A stretch of 64,000 nt of DNA from Hyphomicrobium sp. LHD-15 (GTDB lineage: Bacteria > Pseudomonadota > Alphaproteobacteria > Rhizobiales > Hyphomicrobiaceae). The position numbers and the translations under genes are program-made. Location: contig NZ_JAVIFT010000008.1 in the NCBI RefSeq assembly GCF_031157355.1, positions 62,001 through 126,000 of the forward strand, in the 5' to 3' direction. Below are positions 8,790-17,012 of this stretch, one piece after another (the first letter of the stretch is position 1; each line of letters starts with the position of its first letter). The notes beneath the pieces are model-generated. The model saw nothing but the letters and a program-made list of their open reading frames with translations, did no database searches and was not told the DNA's origin.

Positions 8790-9449
8790 GTGACGGACGA
8801 AGAAAGCGAAAGCGGTGCGTTCGAGGCAGCGGCAGCCGCAGATTTCACAGCTTCCGACGATCCATTCGCCCTGTTCGAGGCTTGGCTCGAGGAGGCGACG
8901 GCATCGGAGGTCAACGATCCGAACGGGATGGCGCTCGCCACCGTCGATGCCGCGGGCATGCCGGATGTGCGCATGGTGCTGCTCAAAGGGCTCGATGGCG
9001 CCGAGCATCCCGAGCGCGGTTTCGTTTTCTACACGAACCTGGAAAGCGCCAAGGGCGAGGAGCTTGCCCAGTCTCCACGCGCGGCGTTGCTGTTTCACTG
9101 GAAGAGCCTCAGGCGGCAGGTGCGTGTGCGCGGGCCGGTTACTCCGGTGACGGCTCAGGAAGCTGACGCCTATTTCGCCTCGCGGCCCCGCCTGTCTCGC
9201 ATCGGGGCTTGGGCCTCGGATCAATCGCGCGCACTCGAGAGCCGGTTCGCGCTCGAAAAGAAAGTTGCGCGCTATACGGCGCAATTCGGCATCGGCGATA
9301 TTCCGCGCCCGCCGCACTGGTCGGGATTTCGACTGACGCCCGTTCAGATCGAGTTGTGGCACGACCGACCATTCCGTTTGCACGACCGGGTGGTGTTTCG
9401 GCGCGCCGATGCCTCGCAGGCTTGGACCAAGACGCGCCTCTATCCTTGA
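8790..9449 (+). CDS. pdxH: Pyridoxamine 5'-phosphate oxidase
   Basis: 219 residues, normal length. An FMN-dependent cytoplasmic enzyme that oxidises pyridoxine or pyridoxamine 5'-phosphate to pyridoxal 5'-phosphate. Diagnostic segments are '[23 protein letters not shown]', split here as '[12 protein letters not shown]' and '[10 protein letters not shown]', then '[12 protein letters not shown]', '[17 protein letters not shown]', and the C-terminal '[20 protein letters not shown]'-like signature with 'RLHDR' and 'RLYP' at the end. The start is GTG 8790; no better ATG exists before the conserved core. Divergent from the 8201-8713 gene, with a shared promoter region. Confidence 0.95.
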   Translation: MTDEESESGAFEAAAAADFTASDDPFALFEAWLEEATASEVNDPNGMALATVDAAGMPDVRMVLLKGLDGAEHPERGFVFYTNLESAKGEELAQSPRAALLFHWKSLRRQVRVRGPVTPVTAQEADAYFASRPRLSRIGAWASDQSRALESRFALEKKVARYTAQFGIGDIPRPPHWSGFRLTPVQIELWHDRPFRLHDRVVFRRADASQAWTKTRLYP

Positions 9450-9517
9450 GGCGTCACCCCTTTGGTTCACGTTGCGAAGTGTTGCGATGTCTGCGGAGAC
9501 GGTGATGTGTGTCAAAA

Positions 9518-9548
9518 TTGGCGCTTAACTTCGTCATTTGTGCGCCAA
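9518..9548. promoter_or_regulatory. Inverted repeat upstream of the desaturase gene
   Basis: TTGGCGC (9518-9524) and GCGCCAA (9542-9548) are exact reverse complements separated by 17 bases. The repeat sits about 190 bp upstream of the chosen desaturase start in a 284-bp intergenic region. It could be a regulator site or a helix in the mRNA leader. No matching regulator is evident nearby. Confidence 0.3.
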
Positions 9549-9733
9549 GATCGCGTGCGTCGCAGCAACGACTGTGTTTTCCGTCAAACGTCATGGTTTT
9601 TTCTATACTGCTCCGGTGGAATTTGATCTGAGCCACTTGCGGAACAAGAAGCAGCCTGCAAGTGTGCCTCGGCAACCAATTGGGGAGTCGCCTCGGCGGG
9701 CGCGCTCGACCGGGAATTTCCACGGGGGGTCAC

Positions 9734-10783
9734 TTGGCTCAGACTTTAGCGTCCGGCGCATCTGCGTCCGGGTCGTCGGCGCAGCCTCAGAAGGCGCGCG
9801 ATTGGATCGAGATCCTGCAGCGTTACCGACATCCCGACCCGGCGCGCAGCGTTTTCGAAGTTTTCATCACCTTGGTTCCGTTCGTGGCTTTGTGGGCCGC
9901 GGCCTGGGCGTCGCTCTACGTCGGATACTGGCTGACGCTGCTCATCGCGGTGCCGGCGGCGTTCTTCCTGGTTCGCCTGTTCCTTATTCAACATGATTGC
10001 GGGCACGGCGCGTTGTTCCGCAAAAAGCTGACCAACGATTGGGTCGGCCGGGTCATGGGCGTCTTGACGCTCACGCCTTATGACGCGTGGAAGCGGAGCC
10101 ACGCTATCCACCATGCGACGCACGGCAGCCTCGAAGATCGCGGCACCGGCGACATCGATACGTTGACGGTGCGCGAATACGCAGCGCTGTCGCCCTTCCG
10201 CCGCTTCCTCTACCGCGCCTATCGCCATCCGGTGGTGCTGTTCGTGATTGGGCCGCCGCTGCTGTTCATGGTGCAGCACCGTCTGCCGTTCAGCATGTTG
10301 CGCGGCGCAGACTGGCGCTCGTGGGCGAGCGTGATCGGTACCAACATCGGTCTCGTGATTTTGAGCGGCGTGCTGATCTGGCTTGTCGGTTGGCAAGCCT
10401 TCCTGGCGGTGCAACTGCCGATCGTCGCGATCGGCTCGTCGATCGGCGTTTGGCTGTTCTACATCCAGCACCAGTTCGAGGATACCATCTGGGCAGAGAA
10501 GCCCGAATGGAACGTGCATGAGGCCGCGCTGCACGGCAGCTCGCACTACGATCTTCCCGGCTTCCTACCGTGGCTCACCGCGAACATCGGCGTGCATCAC
10601 GTGCACCATCTCTACAGCCGTATTCCCTATTATAATCTGCCGAAGGTTCTGCGCGACTTTCCCGAGCTGGCGGAGGTGCATCGCATCACGCTTTGGGAGA
10701 GCTTCAAGTGCGTGAAGCTGCGCCTGTGGGACGAGACTGAGCGTCGATTGGTTCCGCTCGCGGAAGCCCGCGCCACGCTTTAG
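9734..10783 (+). CDS. Membrane fatty acid desaturase
   Basis: About 349 residues, an integral membrane di-iron enzyme that introduces a double bond into acyl chains using oxygen and reduced electron carriers. All three histidine boxes are present: 'HDCGHGALF', 'HAIHHATHG', and near the C-terminus 'GVHHVHHLYSRIPYYNL'. Hydrophobic pairs flank them (about residues 40-85, 165-185 and 205-245). The start is uncertain: TTG 9734 has GGGGGG five bases upstream and is preferred; GTG 9662 would add 24 residues that do not look conserved. Followed by a strong terminator. Positional specificity cannot be inferred. Confidence 0.9.
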   Translation: MAQTLASGASASGSSAQPQKARDWIEILQRYRHPDPARSVFEVFITLVPFVALWAAAWASLYVGYWLTLLIAVPAAFFLVRLFLIQHDCGHGALFRKKLTNDWVGRVMGVLTLTPYDAWKRSHAIHHATHGSLEDRGTGDIDTLTVREYAALSPFRRFLYRAYRHPVVLFVIGPPLLFMVQHRLPFSMLRGADWRSWASVIGTNIGLVILSGVLIWLVGWQAFLAVQLPIVAIGSSIGVWLFYIQHQFEDTIWAEKPEWNVHEAALHGSSHYDLPGFLPWLTANIGVHHVHHLYSRIPYYNLPKVLRDFPELAEVHRITLWESFKCVKLRLWDETERRLVPLAEARATL

Positions 10784-10810
10784 GTCCTTTGAGTTGCGCT
10801 TGTGGATTGC

Positions 10811-10848
10811 GAAGAAGGCCGCCCTTTGTGGGGCGGCCTTCTTCGTTT
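10811..10848 (+). terminator. Terminator after the desaturase gene
   Basis: A 14-bp perfect stem, GAAGAAGGCCGCCC (10811-10824) with GGGCGGCCTTCTTC (10831-10844), six-base loop, followed by GTTTG. It lies 28 bp after the desaturase stop and before the minus-strand small gene, and may act in both directions. Confidence 0.75.
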
Positions 10849-10870
10849 GACATATCAGGCGCTTGATGGA

Positions 10871-11089
10871 TCAGGCGCGCTCGACGGATTTGATCGGACC
10901 CCGCGAGCGGCCGGAGCGCTCGGCGATCTCGCGGTCCTGCGCTTCAATGGCCTCAAGCGCCGGGCCATCGCCATCGAGGCCGCCGAGAAGCTCGCTCGGT
11001 ACCTTGCGGTTCGAGGTCTGCGATCCGTCCTCGTAGAGCACATTGAACAGCACGAATTCGGCTTTGGGGTTCGGTTTCTTGCGAGCCAT
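10871..11089 (-). CDS. Small conserved hypothetical protein (72 residues)
   Basis: A basic N-terminus (MARKKPNPKAEF) leads into 'VLFNVLYEDGSQTSNRKVP', then an acidic stretch and a basic C-terminus. The pattern looks like a small, soluble alphaproteobacterial protein of unknown function. I chose the ATG at 11089, preceded by AAAGGA, over a longer frame opening at 11155 whose extra 22 residues are Arg-rich and unconvincing. It lies downstream of the rhlE-type helicase on the same strand, 180 bp away, so co-transcription is possible. Confidence 0.7.
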   Translation of the reverse strand: MARKKPNPKAEFVLFNVLYEDGSQTSNRKVPSELLGGLDGDGPALEAIEAQDREIAERSGRSRGPIKSVERA

Positions 11090-11269
11090 CGGTGTGGTCC
11101 TTTCACAAATGCGAAGGCGGCCGGTCGCTAGAACGGGATTGCGCTTCGGTCGCAACCCCGCTTCGGATCGATAGGGTCCGGGTCTAGACGCTGACCGCTC
11201 GTTTCGACTGCTTCGATTTCAATCGTGTGAAGCGAAGCCGCGCCACAATTGTGGGCGCGGCTTGCTCGA

Positions 11270-12913
11270 TCAACCCGCGTCGCGGGTGCGGGGGGCGCCT
11301 TGGCGGGCGGGCTTGTTAAAGCCACCCTGGCCGCGCTGGTCCCGGTTGCCGCCGCCGTGGCTGCGGCCATGGCCGTTGTGGTCGCGATGGCCGTGCGGAC
11401 GGTCGCCGTGTGCGCGGTCGCCGTCGCGGCGTGCGCCGTGAGTGGGACGGGCGAGGAAGCCGACGTCATGCAGCGAGCCGGTATCCGAGTCAAGCGCGCG
11501 ATCCTGATGCGGGCGCTGTTGCGACCGGCGTGGTTCGCCCTGGCGAGAGGCGTCTTCTCCGTGGCGTGCCGAAGACTGCTGGCGTCCGCCGCCGGCAGCG
11601 TGGTCCGGACGGCTACGGCCACGTTCCGCGTGACCCTGATGGCCGCGGCCATGACCGCGCTCGTCGCGGCCGCCGCGGTGTTGTGACTGGCGCTGGCCAC
11701 GATGCGGACCCGAGGTGCGCTCGCCGTCATCGCGACGCGACGGCGTGCGATCGGCGACGATTGCCGGATCGTTGCGGCGATCCTCGTGGGGGATCTGCTG
11801 GCGGGTCAGTCGTTCGATGGCGCGGAGCAGTTCGCGCTCCTCGGCGTCGCACAGCGAAATGGCGATGCCCGAAGCGCCCGCACGGGCCGTGCGGCCGATA
11901 CGATGGACGTAAGCCTCGGGGACTTCCGGCAGCTCGTAGTTCACGACGTGGGTCACGAGGTCGACGTCAATGCCGCGGGCAGCGATGTCGGTCGCCACAA
12001 GCACGTTGATGCGAGACTGCTTGAAATCCTCAAGCGCGATCTCGCGCTGACGCTGGCTCTTGTTGCCATGGATGGCCGCGACTTTCGTGCCGCCTCCTTC
12101 GAGGTGGCGCGCCACGCGGTCGGCGCCGCGCTTGGTGCGCGTGAAGACCAGGGTGCGCTTCATCTCGGGATTGGCGAGCAGTTCGGCGAGAAGTGCGCGC
12201 TTCTTGCCGGCTTCGATGTGAATGACCTGCTGGCGGACGCGCTCGGCCGTCGTGGAGACGGGTGCCACGGAAACCTTGACGGGATCCTGCAGCAGCTCGT
12301 TGGCGAGACCCGCGATCTCGCTCGGCATGGTGGCCGAGAAGAACAGGTTCTGGCGGCGGTGCGAGAGGTGAGAGACGATCCGGCGGATCGGCTTCACGAA
12401 GCCGAGGTCGAGCATCTGGTCGGCTTCGTCGAGTACGAAAATCTCGGTCCCGGAGATGTCGCAGGCGCGCTGCTCCATCAGATCGAGCAGGCGGCCGGGG
12501 GCGGCGACGAGCACGTCGACGCCGCGCGACAGGGCCTGGATCTGCGGGCGGTGTCCGACGCCACCGAAGACGACGGCAACGGTCACGCCGAGGTGGCGGC
12601 CGTAGGCGCGGAAGCTCTCGGCAATCTGGGAGGCGAGCTCACGGGTCGGCGAAAGCACCAGCACGCGGCAGCCCTTGCGGGGCGCGGGACGGCGGTCTGC
12701 TGCCAGGCGGGTCAGAATCGGCAGCGCGAAGGCCGCGGTCTTGCCGGTTCCGGTCTGAGCGATGCCGAGCAGGTTGCGGCCTTCCATGACGGGTGGAATA
12801 GCCTTTGCCTGGATCGGGGTGGGCGTGTTGTAGCCTTCTTCGGCGAGCGCTTTGAGGATCGGCTCGGCGAGGCGAAGATCTGCAAAAGTTGTCAAAGTAA
12901 CAGTCTTTCTCAT
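11270..12913 (-). CDS. rhlE: DEAD-box ATP-dependent RNA helicase, RhlE type
   Basis: 547 residues. The first 370 hold the two RecA-like helicase domains: Q motif region 'YNTPTPIQAKAIP', Walker A 'AQTGTGKT', 'PTRELA', 'VLDEADQMLDLGF', 'SAT', and motif VI 'HRIGRTARAG'. The remaining 170 or so residues are an Arg/Gly/His/Gln-rich low-complexity tail, common in bacterial DEAD-box proteins and expected to bind RNA. Role: ATP-driven RNA unwinding, probably in ribosome assembly or cold adaptation. The gene has a long upstream region without another gene, suggesting a regulated leader. The subfamily assignment is from overall similarity. Confidence 0.9.
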   Translation of the reverse strand: MRKTVTLTTFADLRLAEPILKALAEEGYNTPTPIQAKAIPPVMEGRNLLGIAQTGTGKTAAFALPILTRLAADRRPAPRKGCRVLVLSPTRELASQIAESFRAYGRHLGVTVAVVFGGVGHRPQIQALSRGVDVLVAAPGRLLDLMEQRACDISGTEIFVLDEADQMLDLGFVKPIRRIVSHLSHRRQNLFFSATMPSEIAGLANELLQDPVKVSVAPVSTTAERVRQQVIHIEAGKKRALLAELLANPEMKRTLVFTRTKRGADRVARHLEGGGTKVAAIHGNKSQRQREIALEDFKQSRINVLVATDIAARGIDVDLVTHVVNYELPEVPEAYVHRIGRTARAGASGIAISLCDAEERELLRAIERLTRQQIPHEDRRNDPAIVADRTPSRRDDGERTSGPHRGQRQSQHRGGRDERGHGRGHQGHAERGRSRPDHAAGGGRQQSSARHGEDASRQGEPRRSQQRPHQDRALDSDTGSLHDVGFLARPTHGARRDGDRAHGDRPHGHRDHNGHGRSHGGGNRDQRGQGGFNKPARQGAPRTRDAG

Positions 12914-13257
12914 GATGCCGCGCGTATGCGGCTGAGCGTCCGCGCCAGCTCCCTAAGGGAGCCCGGGCGAGGTGCAGCTCGTTTTTCGATGACGCCCCGC
13001 GTGGCCTGGGCAGTCGGATGGGGATTTTTCAGGGCGCTCAACAGGGGGACGAATTGGACCGACATCTGGTCATAATGACCTAGGTCCGAGACATGTCCCT
13101 TCACGCGGCTGGAGCACCGGAAGACGCTCGACTTTTTCGAACGTTGGAGCGGCTTGTCTCATGTTGCGGCTGCTAAGTCAAGGATATGGCTCGGAGCGCG
13201 GAGTCGCAGCCGCTTCGGGTGGGTTCTCGTTAACGCTCAGTTGCACTGGCCTTGGCT
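12914..13257. other. Intergenic region between helicase and methyltransferase
   Basis: 344 bp separating two divergent genes; it should contain both promoters and the helicase mRNA leader. I see no reading frame with a recognisable domain, no tRNA and no clear operator. Confidence 0.5.
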
Positions 13258-13884
13258 ATGGTCGACATTCGGACCATGCATCCAGCTTCGACCGAAATCA
13301 TCGATCTTTACGAGCGCAATGCGCAGGCCTTCGACGAGGCGCGCGGGCGCTCGTTGTTCGAGCGGACTTGGCTCGACCGTTTCCGTGCAGCCATGGGCGC
13401 CGATACATCCGTTCTCGATATCGGTTGCGGGGCCGGAGAGCCGATTGCGCGCTATTTCATCGACGCGGGCTCTCGTGTCACCGGCGTCGATTCTGCGCCT
13501 TCTCTGATCGAGATCGCGCGTGCGCGCTTTCCCGATCACGCCTGGACGGTTGCGGATATGCGAAGCCTGGACCTCGGCGTGCGCTTCGGCGGAATTCTCG
13601 CCTGGGATAGTTTCTTCCATCTCCGGCATGAGGACCAACGGCTGATGTTTCCGATTTTTCGGAAGCATGCGGCGCCGGACGCGGCGCTCATGTTCACGAG
13701 CGGGCCGTCGCATGGGGAGGCTATCGGCTCGTTTCATGGCGAGGCGCTTTATCACGCGAGCTTGGCGCCTGAGGAATACGAGGGTCTGCTGACGGCGAAC
13801 GGGTTCAACGTCGTCGACCACGTTGCCGAGGATCAGAGCTGCGGTGGACACACCGTTTGGCTAGCGCGTCTCGGCTCGAAATAG
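13258..13884 (+). CDS. Class I SAM-dependent methyltransferase
   Basis: 208 residues with the Rossmann-type SAM fold: motif I 'VLDIGCGAGEPIARYF' at about 54-69, the acidic ribose-binding residue in 'VTGVDSAPSLI', and 'FHLRHEDQRLMF' around motif IV. It resembles the methyltransferase type 11/25 groups; substrate unknown. I chose ATG 13258; a TTG two codons upstream and ATG 13276 are alternatives. The gene ends just before a hairpin shared with the convergent cold-shock gene. Confidence 0.85.
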   Translation: MVDIRTMHPASTEIIDLYERNAQAFDEARGRSLFERTWLDRFRAAMGADTSVLDIGCGAGEPIARYFIDAGSRVTGVDSAPSLIEIARARFPDHAWTVADMRSLDLGVRFGGILAWDSFFHLRHEDQRLMFPIFRKHAAPDAALMFTSGPSHGEAIGSFHGEALYHASLAPEEYEGLLTANGFNVVDHVAEDQSCGGHTVWLARLGSK

Positions 13885-13886
13885 AA

Positions 13887-13912
13887 AAGCCGCCGGCTGC
13901 AGCCGGCGGCTT
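13887..13912. terminator. Bidirectional terminator between methyltransferase and cold-shock genes
   Basis: A 26-bp perfect palindrome, AAGCCGCCGGCT-GC-AGCCGGCGGCTT. Read on the minus strand it is followed by TTTTC, a proper terminator for the cold-shock gene ending at 13959; on the plus strand it closes the methyltransferase gene two bases after its stop. Confidence 0.75.
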
Positions 13913-13958
13913 CGCGGGGCCCTATCGGACCCGAATCTCTGCGCTCTCTGCGCTGAAA

Positions 13959-14174
13959 TCAGACGAGCTGGACCTGGCCGGCCTGCTTGCCGCGACCCTT
14001 GCGGTCATCTTCGAGCACGAAGCTGATCTTGTCGCCTTCGTAGATGCCGTTGATGCCGGCCCGCTCAAGAGCGGAAACGTGAAGGAAGACGTCCTTCGAG
14101 CCGTCCTCAGGCTGAACGAAGCCGAAGCCCTTGGCGGTGTTGAAAAACTTCACGGTGCCCGTGATGCGATCCAT
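13959..14174 (-). CDS. Cold-shock domain protein (CspA family)
   Basis: 71 residues, one cold-shock domain. RNA-binding motifs RNP1 'KGFGFV' and RNP2 'VFLHV' are intact. It binds single-stranded RNA or DNA and acts as an RNA chaperone in the cytoplasm. The start is ATG 14174, with GAAGGAAC upstream; a longer frame to 14255 adds 27 residues outside the family. Homologues often have long structured leaders, and the 400 bp upstream before the TonB receptor could contain one. Several paralogues usually exist, so I give no gene number. Confidence 0.93.
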   Translation of the reverse strand: MDRITGTVKFFNTAKGFGFVQPEDGSKDVFLHVSALERAGINGIYEGDKISFVLEDDRKGRGKQAGQVQLV

Positions 14175-14588
14175 AGTGATGTTCCTTCGATTGCGTGCAA
14201 AATAAGTAATCAGCCAGTCCCGGACGGCACGCCGTACGCCCGAGATCTCAGTCAATCAGGAATAAGGCAAACGGCCGGTGGCACGCTCTCTCATTTCAAA
14301 TTCGTGAGGGTACGATCCACCTCGGAGCGCACCGGCACCGGGTATATGCAAATAGTCTGTGGCGAAAGCAAGGTTCATTATGGCGGTGCAAATTCGGCAC
14401 ACTGTGATGCGCATGCCTCCATAAACATTACCACCTAGGTATACATTGCGCCTGACCCCTGATATTGCAGCGGATGAATGAGCGAGCCAGCCCGCAGCGT
14501 GACGCTGTCAGCCAGCCAGCCAACAATCAAATCTCGCGTGTGATGTCGGCCATCCCCGGCGAGATTTTTTCATTGGGGGTTGATGGGA
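14175..14588. other. Divergent intergenic region of cold-shock and siderophore receptor genes
   Basis: About 400 bp without a gene. It should carry the cold-shock leader on the minus strand and the receptor promoter and leader on the plus strand. The clearest structure is the terminator-like hairpin at 14529-14570. A direct CAGCCAGCCAGC-type repeat at about 14508-14522 precedes it. I see no convincing Fur, RirA or Irr box by eye. Confidence 0.5.
14529..14570 (+). promoter_or_regulatory. Terminator-like hairpin in the siderophore receptor leader
   Basis: AAATCTCGC (14529-14537) pairs exactly with GCGAGATTT (14559-14567), and the 3' arm runs directly into TTT. A mini-stem (GAT/ATC) can form in the loop. 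The structure ends four bases before the GGGGG ribosome-binding site of the receptor, and no plus-strand gene lies upstream for it to terminate. It could be an attenuator or a hairpin that controls translation start. Confidence 0.4.
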
Positions 14589-16880
14589 ATGGCTAAGCGT
14601 ACGTCTGTATACCTGCTTGTGGTTGCGGGGTTGGCTCTGACGGCAGGGCGCGGTTGGGCACAGGAGGCGACCGGCGCCCAGCCGGCGACGCCAGCGGCTC
14701 CTGCGGAAGGGACGGTCGAGCTTCCCAAGATGACCGTCGAAACGACCACCGCGAAGAAGGTGGCCAAGAAGCCTGCACCGAAAAAGCAGGCGCAATCTGC
14801 AAGCACGGCGACTCCGACGCCGCAGCTTCAGACACAGCCCTCTGGCGCGTCGCGAGCGGAGACGGCGACCGGACCGGTGAGCGGCTACAATGCCACTCGC
14901 TCGGCCACAGGCATGAAGACCGATACGCCGCTCAAGGAGACACCGCAGTCGATTACTGTGGTTGGTGCCGAGCAGATCAGGGATATGGGCGCGCAGTCGG
15001 TACAGGATGCGCTGCGCTATGTGCCGGGCGTCGTTGCGGATGCTTATGGTCTCGACAGCCGCAGTGATGGTTCCTTTATCCGCGGTACGGATCCGGGCGA
15101 ATTTCTGGACGGCCTGCGCCGTACATCCAATTATTACAGCTACAACTACCGCATCGACCCCTATTTCATGGAGCGCGTCGAGGTGCTGCGCGGGCCGGCT
15201 TCGGTGCTTTATGGCCAGGCGCCGGTTGGCGGCATCATCAATTCCGTTTCCAAGCGTCCACAGGACGTGCAAAGCGGCGAGATCAGTGTCGAATACGGCA
15301 CGTTCGATTTCAAGCAGGTCAAGTTCGATACCACCGGCCTCGTTACGTCAGACGGCAAGTGGTCGTATCGCCTGACGGGTCTTGCGCGCGATTCCGAGAC
15401 GCAGGTCGACTACGTCGATGATGACCGCTACGCCATCCAGCCTGCGATCAGCTTCCGTCCCGATAGCAATACTTCGATTACTCTATTGGGCCATTTCCAA
15501 AAGGATCAAACCGGCTCCAGCTCGCAGTTCTACCCCATCGTTGGCACTCTATTTCCCAACGTCAATGGTCGGACCATCCCGCGTGACCGTTTCGTCGGCG
15601 AGCCAACCGATCACTACGATACAGATGTCGCGTCGGGCACGCTGATCGCGGAGCACAGGTTCAACTCGGTGTTCAAGTTAAGTCATGTGTCGCGCTATGC
15701 GGATATTCACAACGACTATGACAGCACCTACGCCGTTTTTTGGGGTGGCTATACTGACCCGGGCGTGGAGGAAACCGTGAATCGCACGAGGTGGAGAGCG
15801 ATCACCGACACGCAGATTTTCAACCAGGACACCAATCTCGAAGCCAAGTTCTCGACCGGCATTCTTAGTCACAAGGTTCTAGGCGGTGTCGATCATATGA
15901 ATTTCAGGGCCAGCCAGGGCACGGCTTCCGCATACGATCTCAGTGGTTTCAACGTCTACAACCCGGTCTATGGCCAGGGAATGTGGGCGGGAAAGGATTG
16001 CAGCGGAAATACCTATGACGGCATCAGCACGTCGTTGCCTAGTCTGGAAATCTGCTCCTTCGCAGATCAGAAAGTCACTCAGACCGGCCTATATATTCAG
16101 GATCAGATTAGGCTCGGAAACTGGATCGCAGTTCTTGGTGCGCGCAAGGATTGGATCGAAAACGAGGCGGATGGGACCGCTACGCAGAAGGACGACGCTG
16201 TCTCTTACCGCGCTGGTCTGATGTATGAGTTCGCGTCTGGTTTTACACCTTACGCAAGCTATGGAGAGTCGTTCGTTCCAGTGGTCGCGGCGGGCGGTCC
16301 CTTCGATCCGCAAAAGGGTCGCATGTATGAGCTGGGCTTCAAGTATCAGCCGGTTGGCGCGAACTTCGCTATCAATAGTGCCATTTACGACATCGCTGAG
16401 AGTAACCGACTTGAGTATTTCCCCGGCTACGCTGTGCAAACCGGTGCCGTTGCTATCAGGGGCTTCGAGATCGAGCTGACTGGCAAGATCACGCAAAACC
16501 TCAAAGTCGTGGGCGGCTATTCCTATACCGACGCGCAATACGATGGCGAAGAGAACAAGGGGAACCAACTCGAGTCGGTGCCGAAGCACCTGGCCTCGAT
16601 GTGGGGCGTCTGGGAGTTCGACCAGCCGTATCTCAAGGGCTGGTCGGTCGGAGCGGGTGTCCGCTACGTTGGCGAATCCTGGGATAGCAGCAACAAGATC
16701 GAAGTGCCCGATGTGACACTATTCGATGCGATGATCGCCTACGAAGAGGACGACTGGCGCTGGTCGATCAACGCCAAGAATCTCGAGGACAAGGAATACA
16801 TTTCGACGTGTCTGAATCGCGGCGACTGCTGGTACGGCAACGCCCGCACCATCACCACGGGCCTGACCTACAAGTTCTAA
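14589..16880 (+). CDS. TonB-dependent siderophore receptor
   Basis: 763 residues. Signal peptide at about 1-25, a Pro/Ala/Lys-rich spacer, then the plug domain starting near 'LKETPQSITVVGAEQIRDMG' and a 22-strand barrel ending in the terminal Phe ('TYKF') expected of outer-membrane proteins. The overall pattern fits the ferrichrome/ferric-siderophore receptor group. It takes up an iron chelate using energy from TonB-ExbBD, which are not in this window. ATG 14589 is chosen for its spacing from GGGGGT; ATG 14583 and TTG 14580 are in frame. The PepSY gene downstream supports iron uptake. Confidence 0.92.
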   Translation: MAKRTSVYLLVVAGLALTAGRGWAQEATGAQPATPAAPAEGTVELPKMTVETTTAKKVAKKPAPKKQAQSASTATPTPQLQTQPSGASRAETATGPVSGYNATRSATGMKTDTPLKETPQSITVVGAEQIRDMGAQSVQDALRYVPGVVADAYGLDSRSDGSFIRGTDPGEFLDGLRRTSNYYSYNYRIDPYFMERVEVLRGPASVLYGQAPVGGIINSVSKRPQDVQSGEISVEYGTFDFKQVKFDTTGLVTSDGKWSYRLTGLARDSETQVDYVDDDRYAIQPAISFRPDSNTSITLLGHFQKDQTGSSSQFYPIVGTLFPNVNGRTIPRDRFVGEPTDHYDTDVASGTLIAEHRFNSVFKLSHVSRYADIHNDYDSTYAVFWGGYTDPGVEETVNRTRWRAITDTQIFNQDTNLEAKFSTGILSHKVLGGVDHMNFRASQGTASAYDLSGFNVYNPVYGQGMWAGKDCSGNTYDGISTSLPSLEICSFADQKVTQTGLYIQDQIRLGNWIAVLGARKDWIENEADGTATQKDDAVSYRAGLMYEFASGFTPYASYGESFVPVVAAGGPFDPQKGRMYELGFKYQPVGANFAINSAIYDIAESNRLEYFPGYAVQTGAVAIRGFEIELTGKITQNLKVVGGYSYTDAQYDGEENKGNQLESVPKHLASMWGVWEFDQPYLKGWSVGAGVRYVGESWDSSNKIEVPDVTLFDAMIAYEEDDWRWSINAKNLEDKEYISTCLNRGDCWYGNARTITTGLTYKF

Positions 16881-17012
16881 GCCCTGCTTTGCCAATGCGC
16901 TCCGGGCGGCTTCGGCGGTCTGGAGCGCGTTGCGTTTGTGTGGACGTCAAATTTGTATTCTTTTAGGGTCATAATTCTGAAGCGCGATGCGACCGCGAGC
17001 TCGGGGAACTGA

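Noticed and set aside
11249-11686. Ala/Val-rich plus-strand frame
   Set aside because: It is the antisense of the Arg/Gly/His-rich tail of the RNA helicase; composition is a mirror of that low-complexity region.
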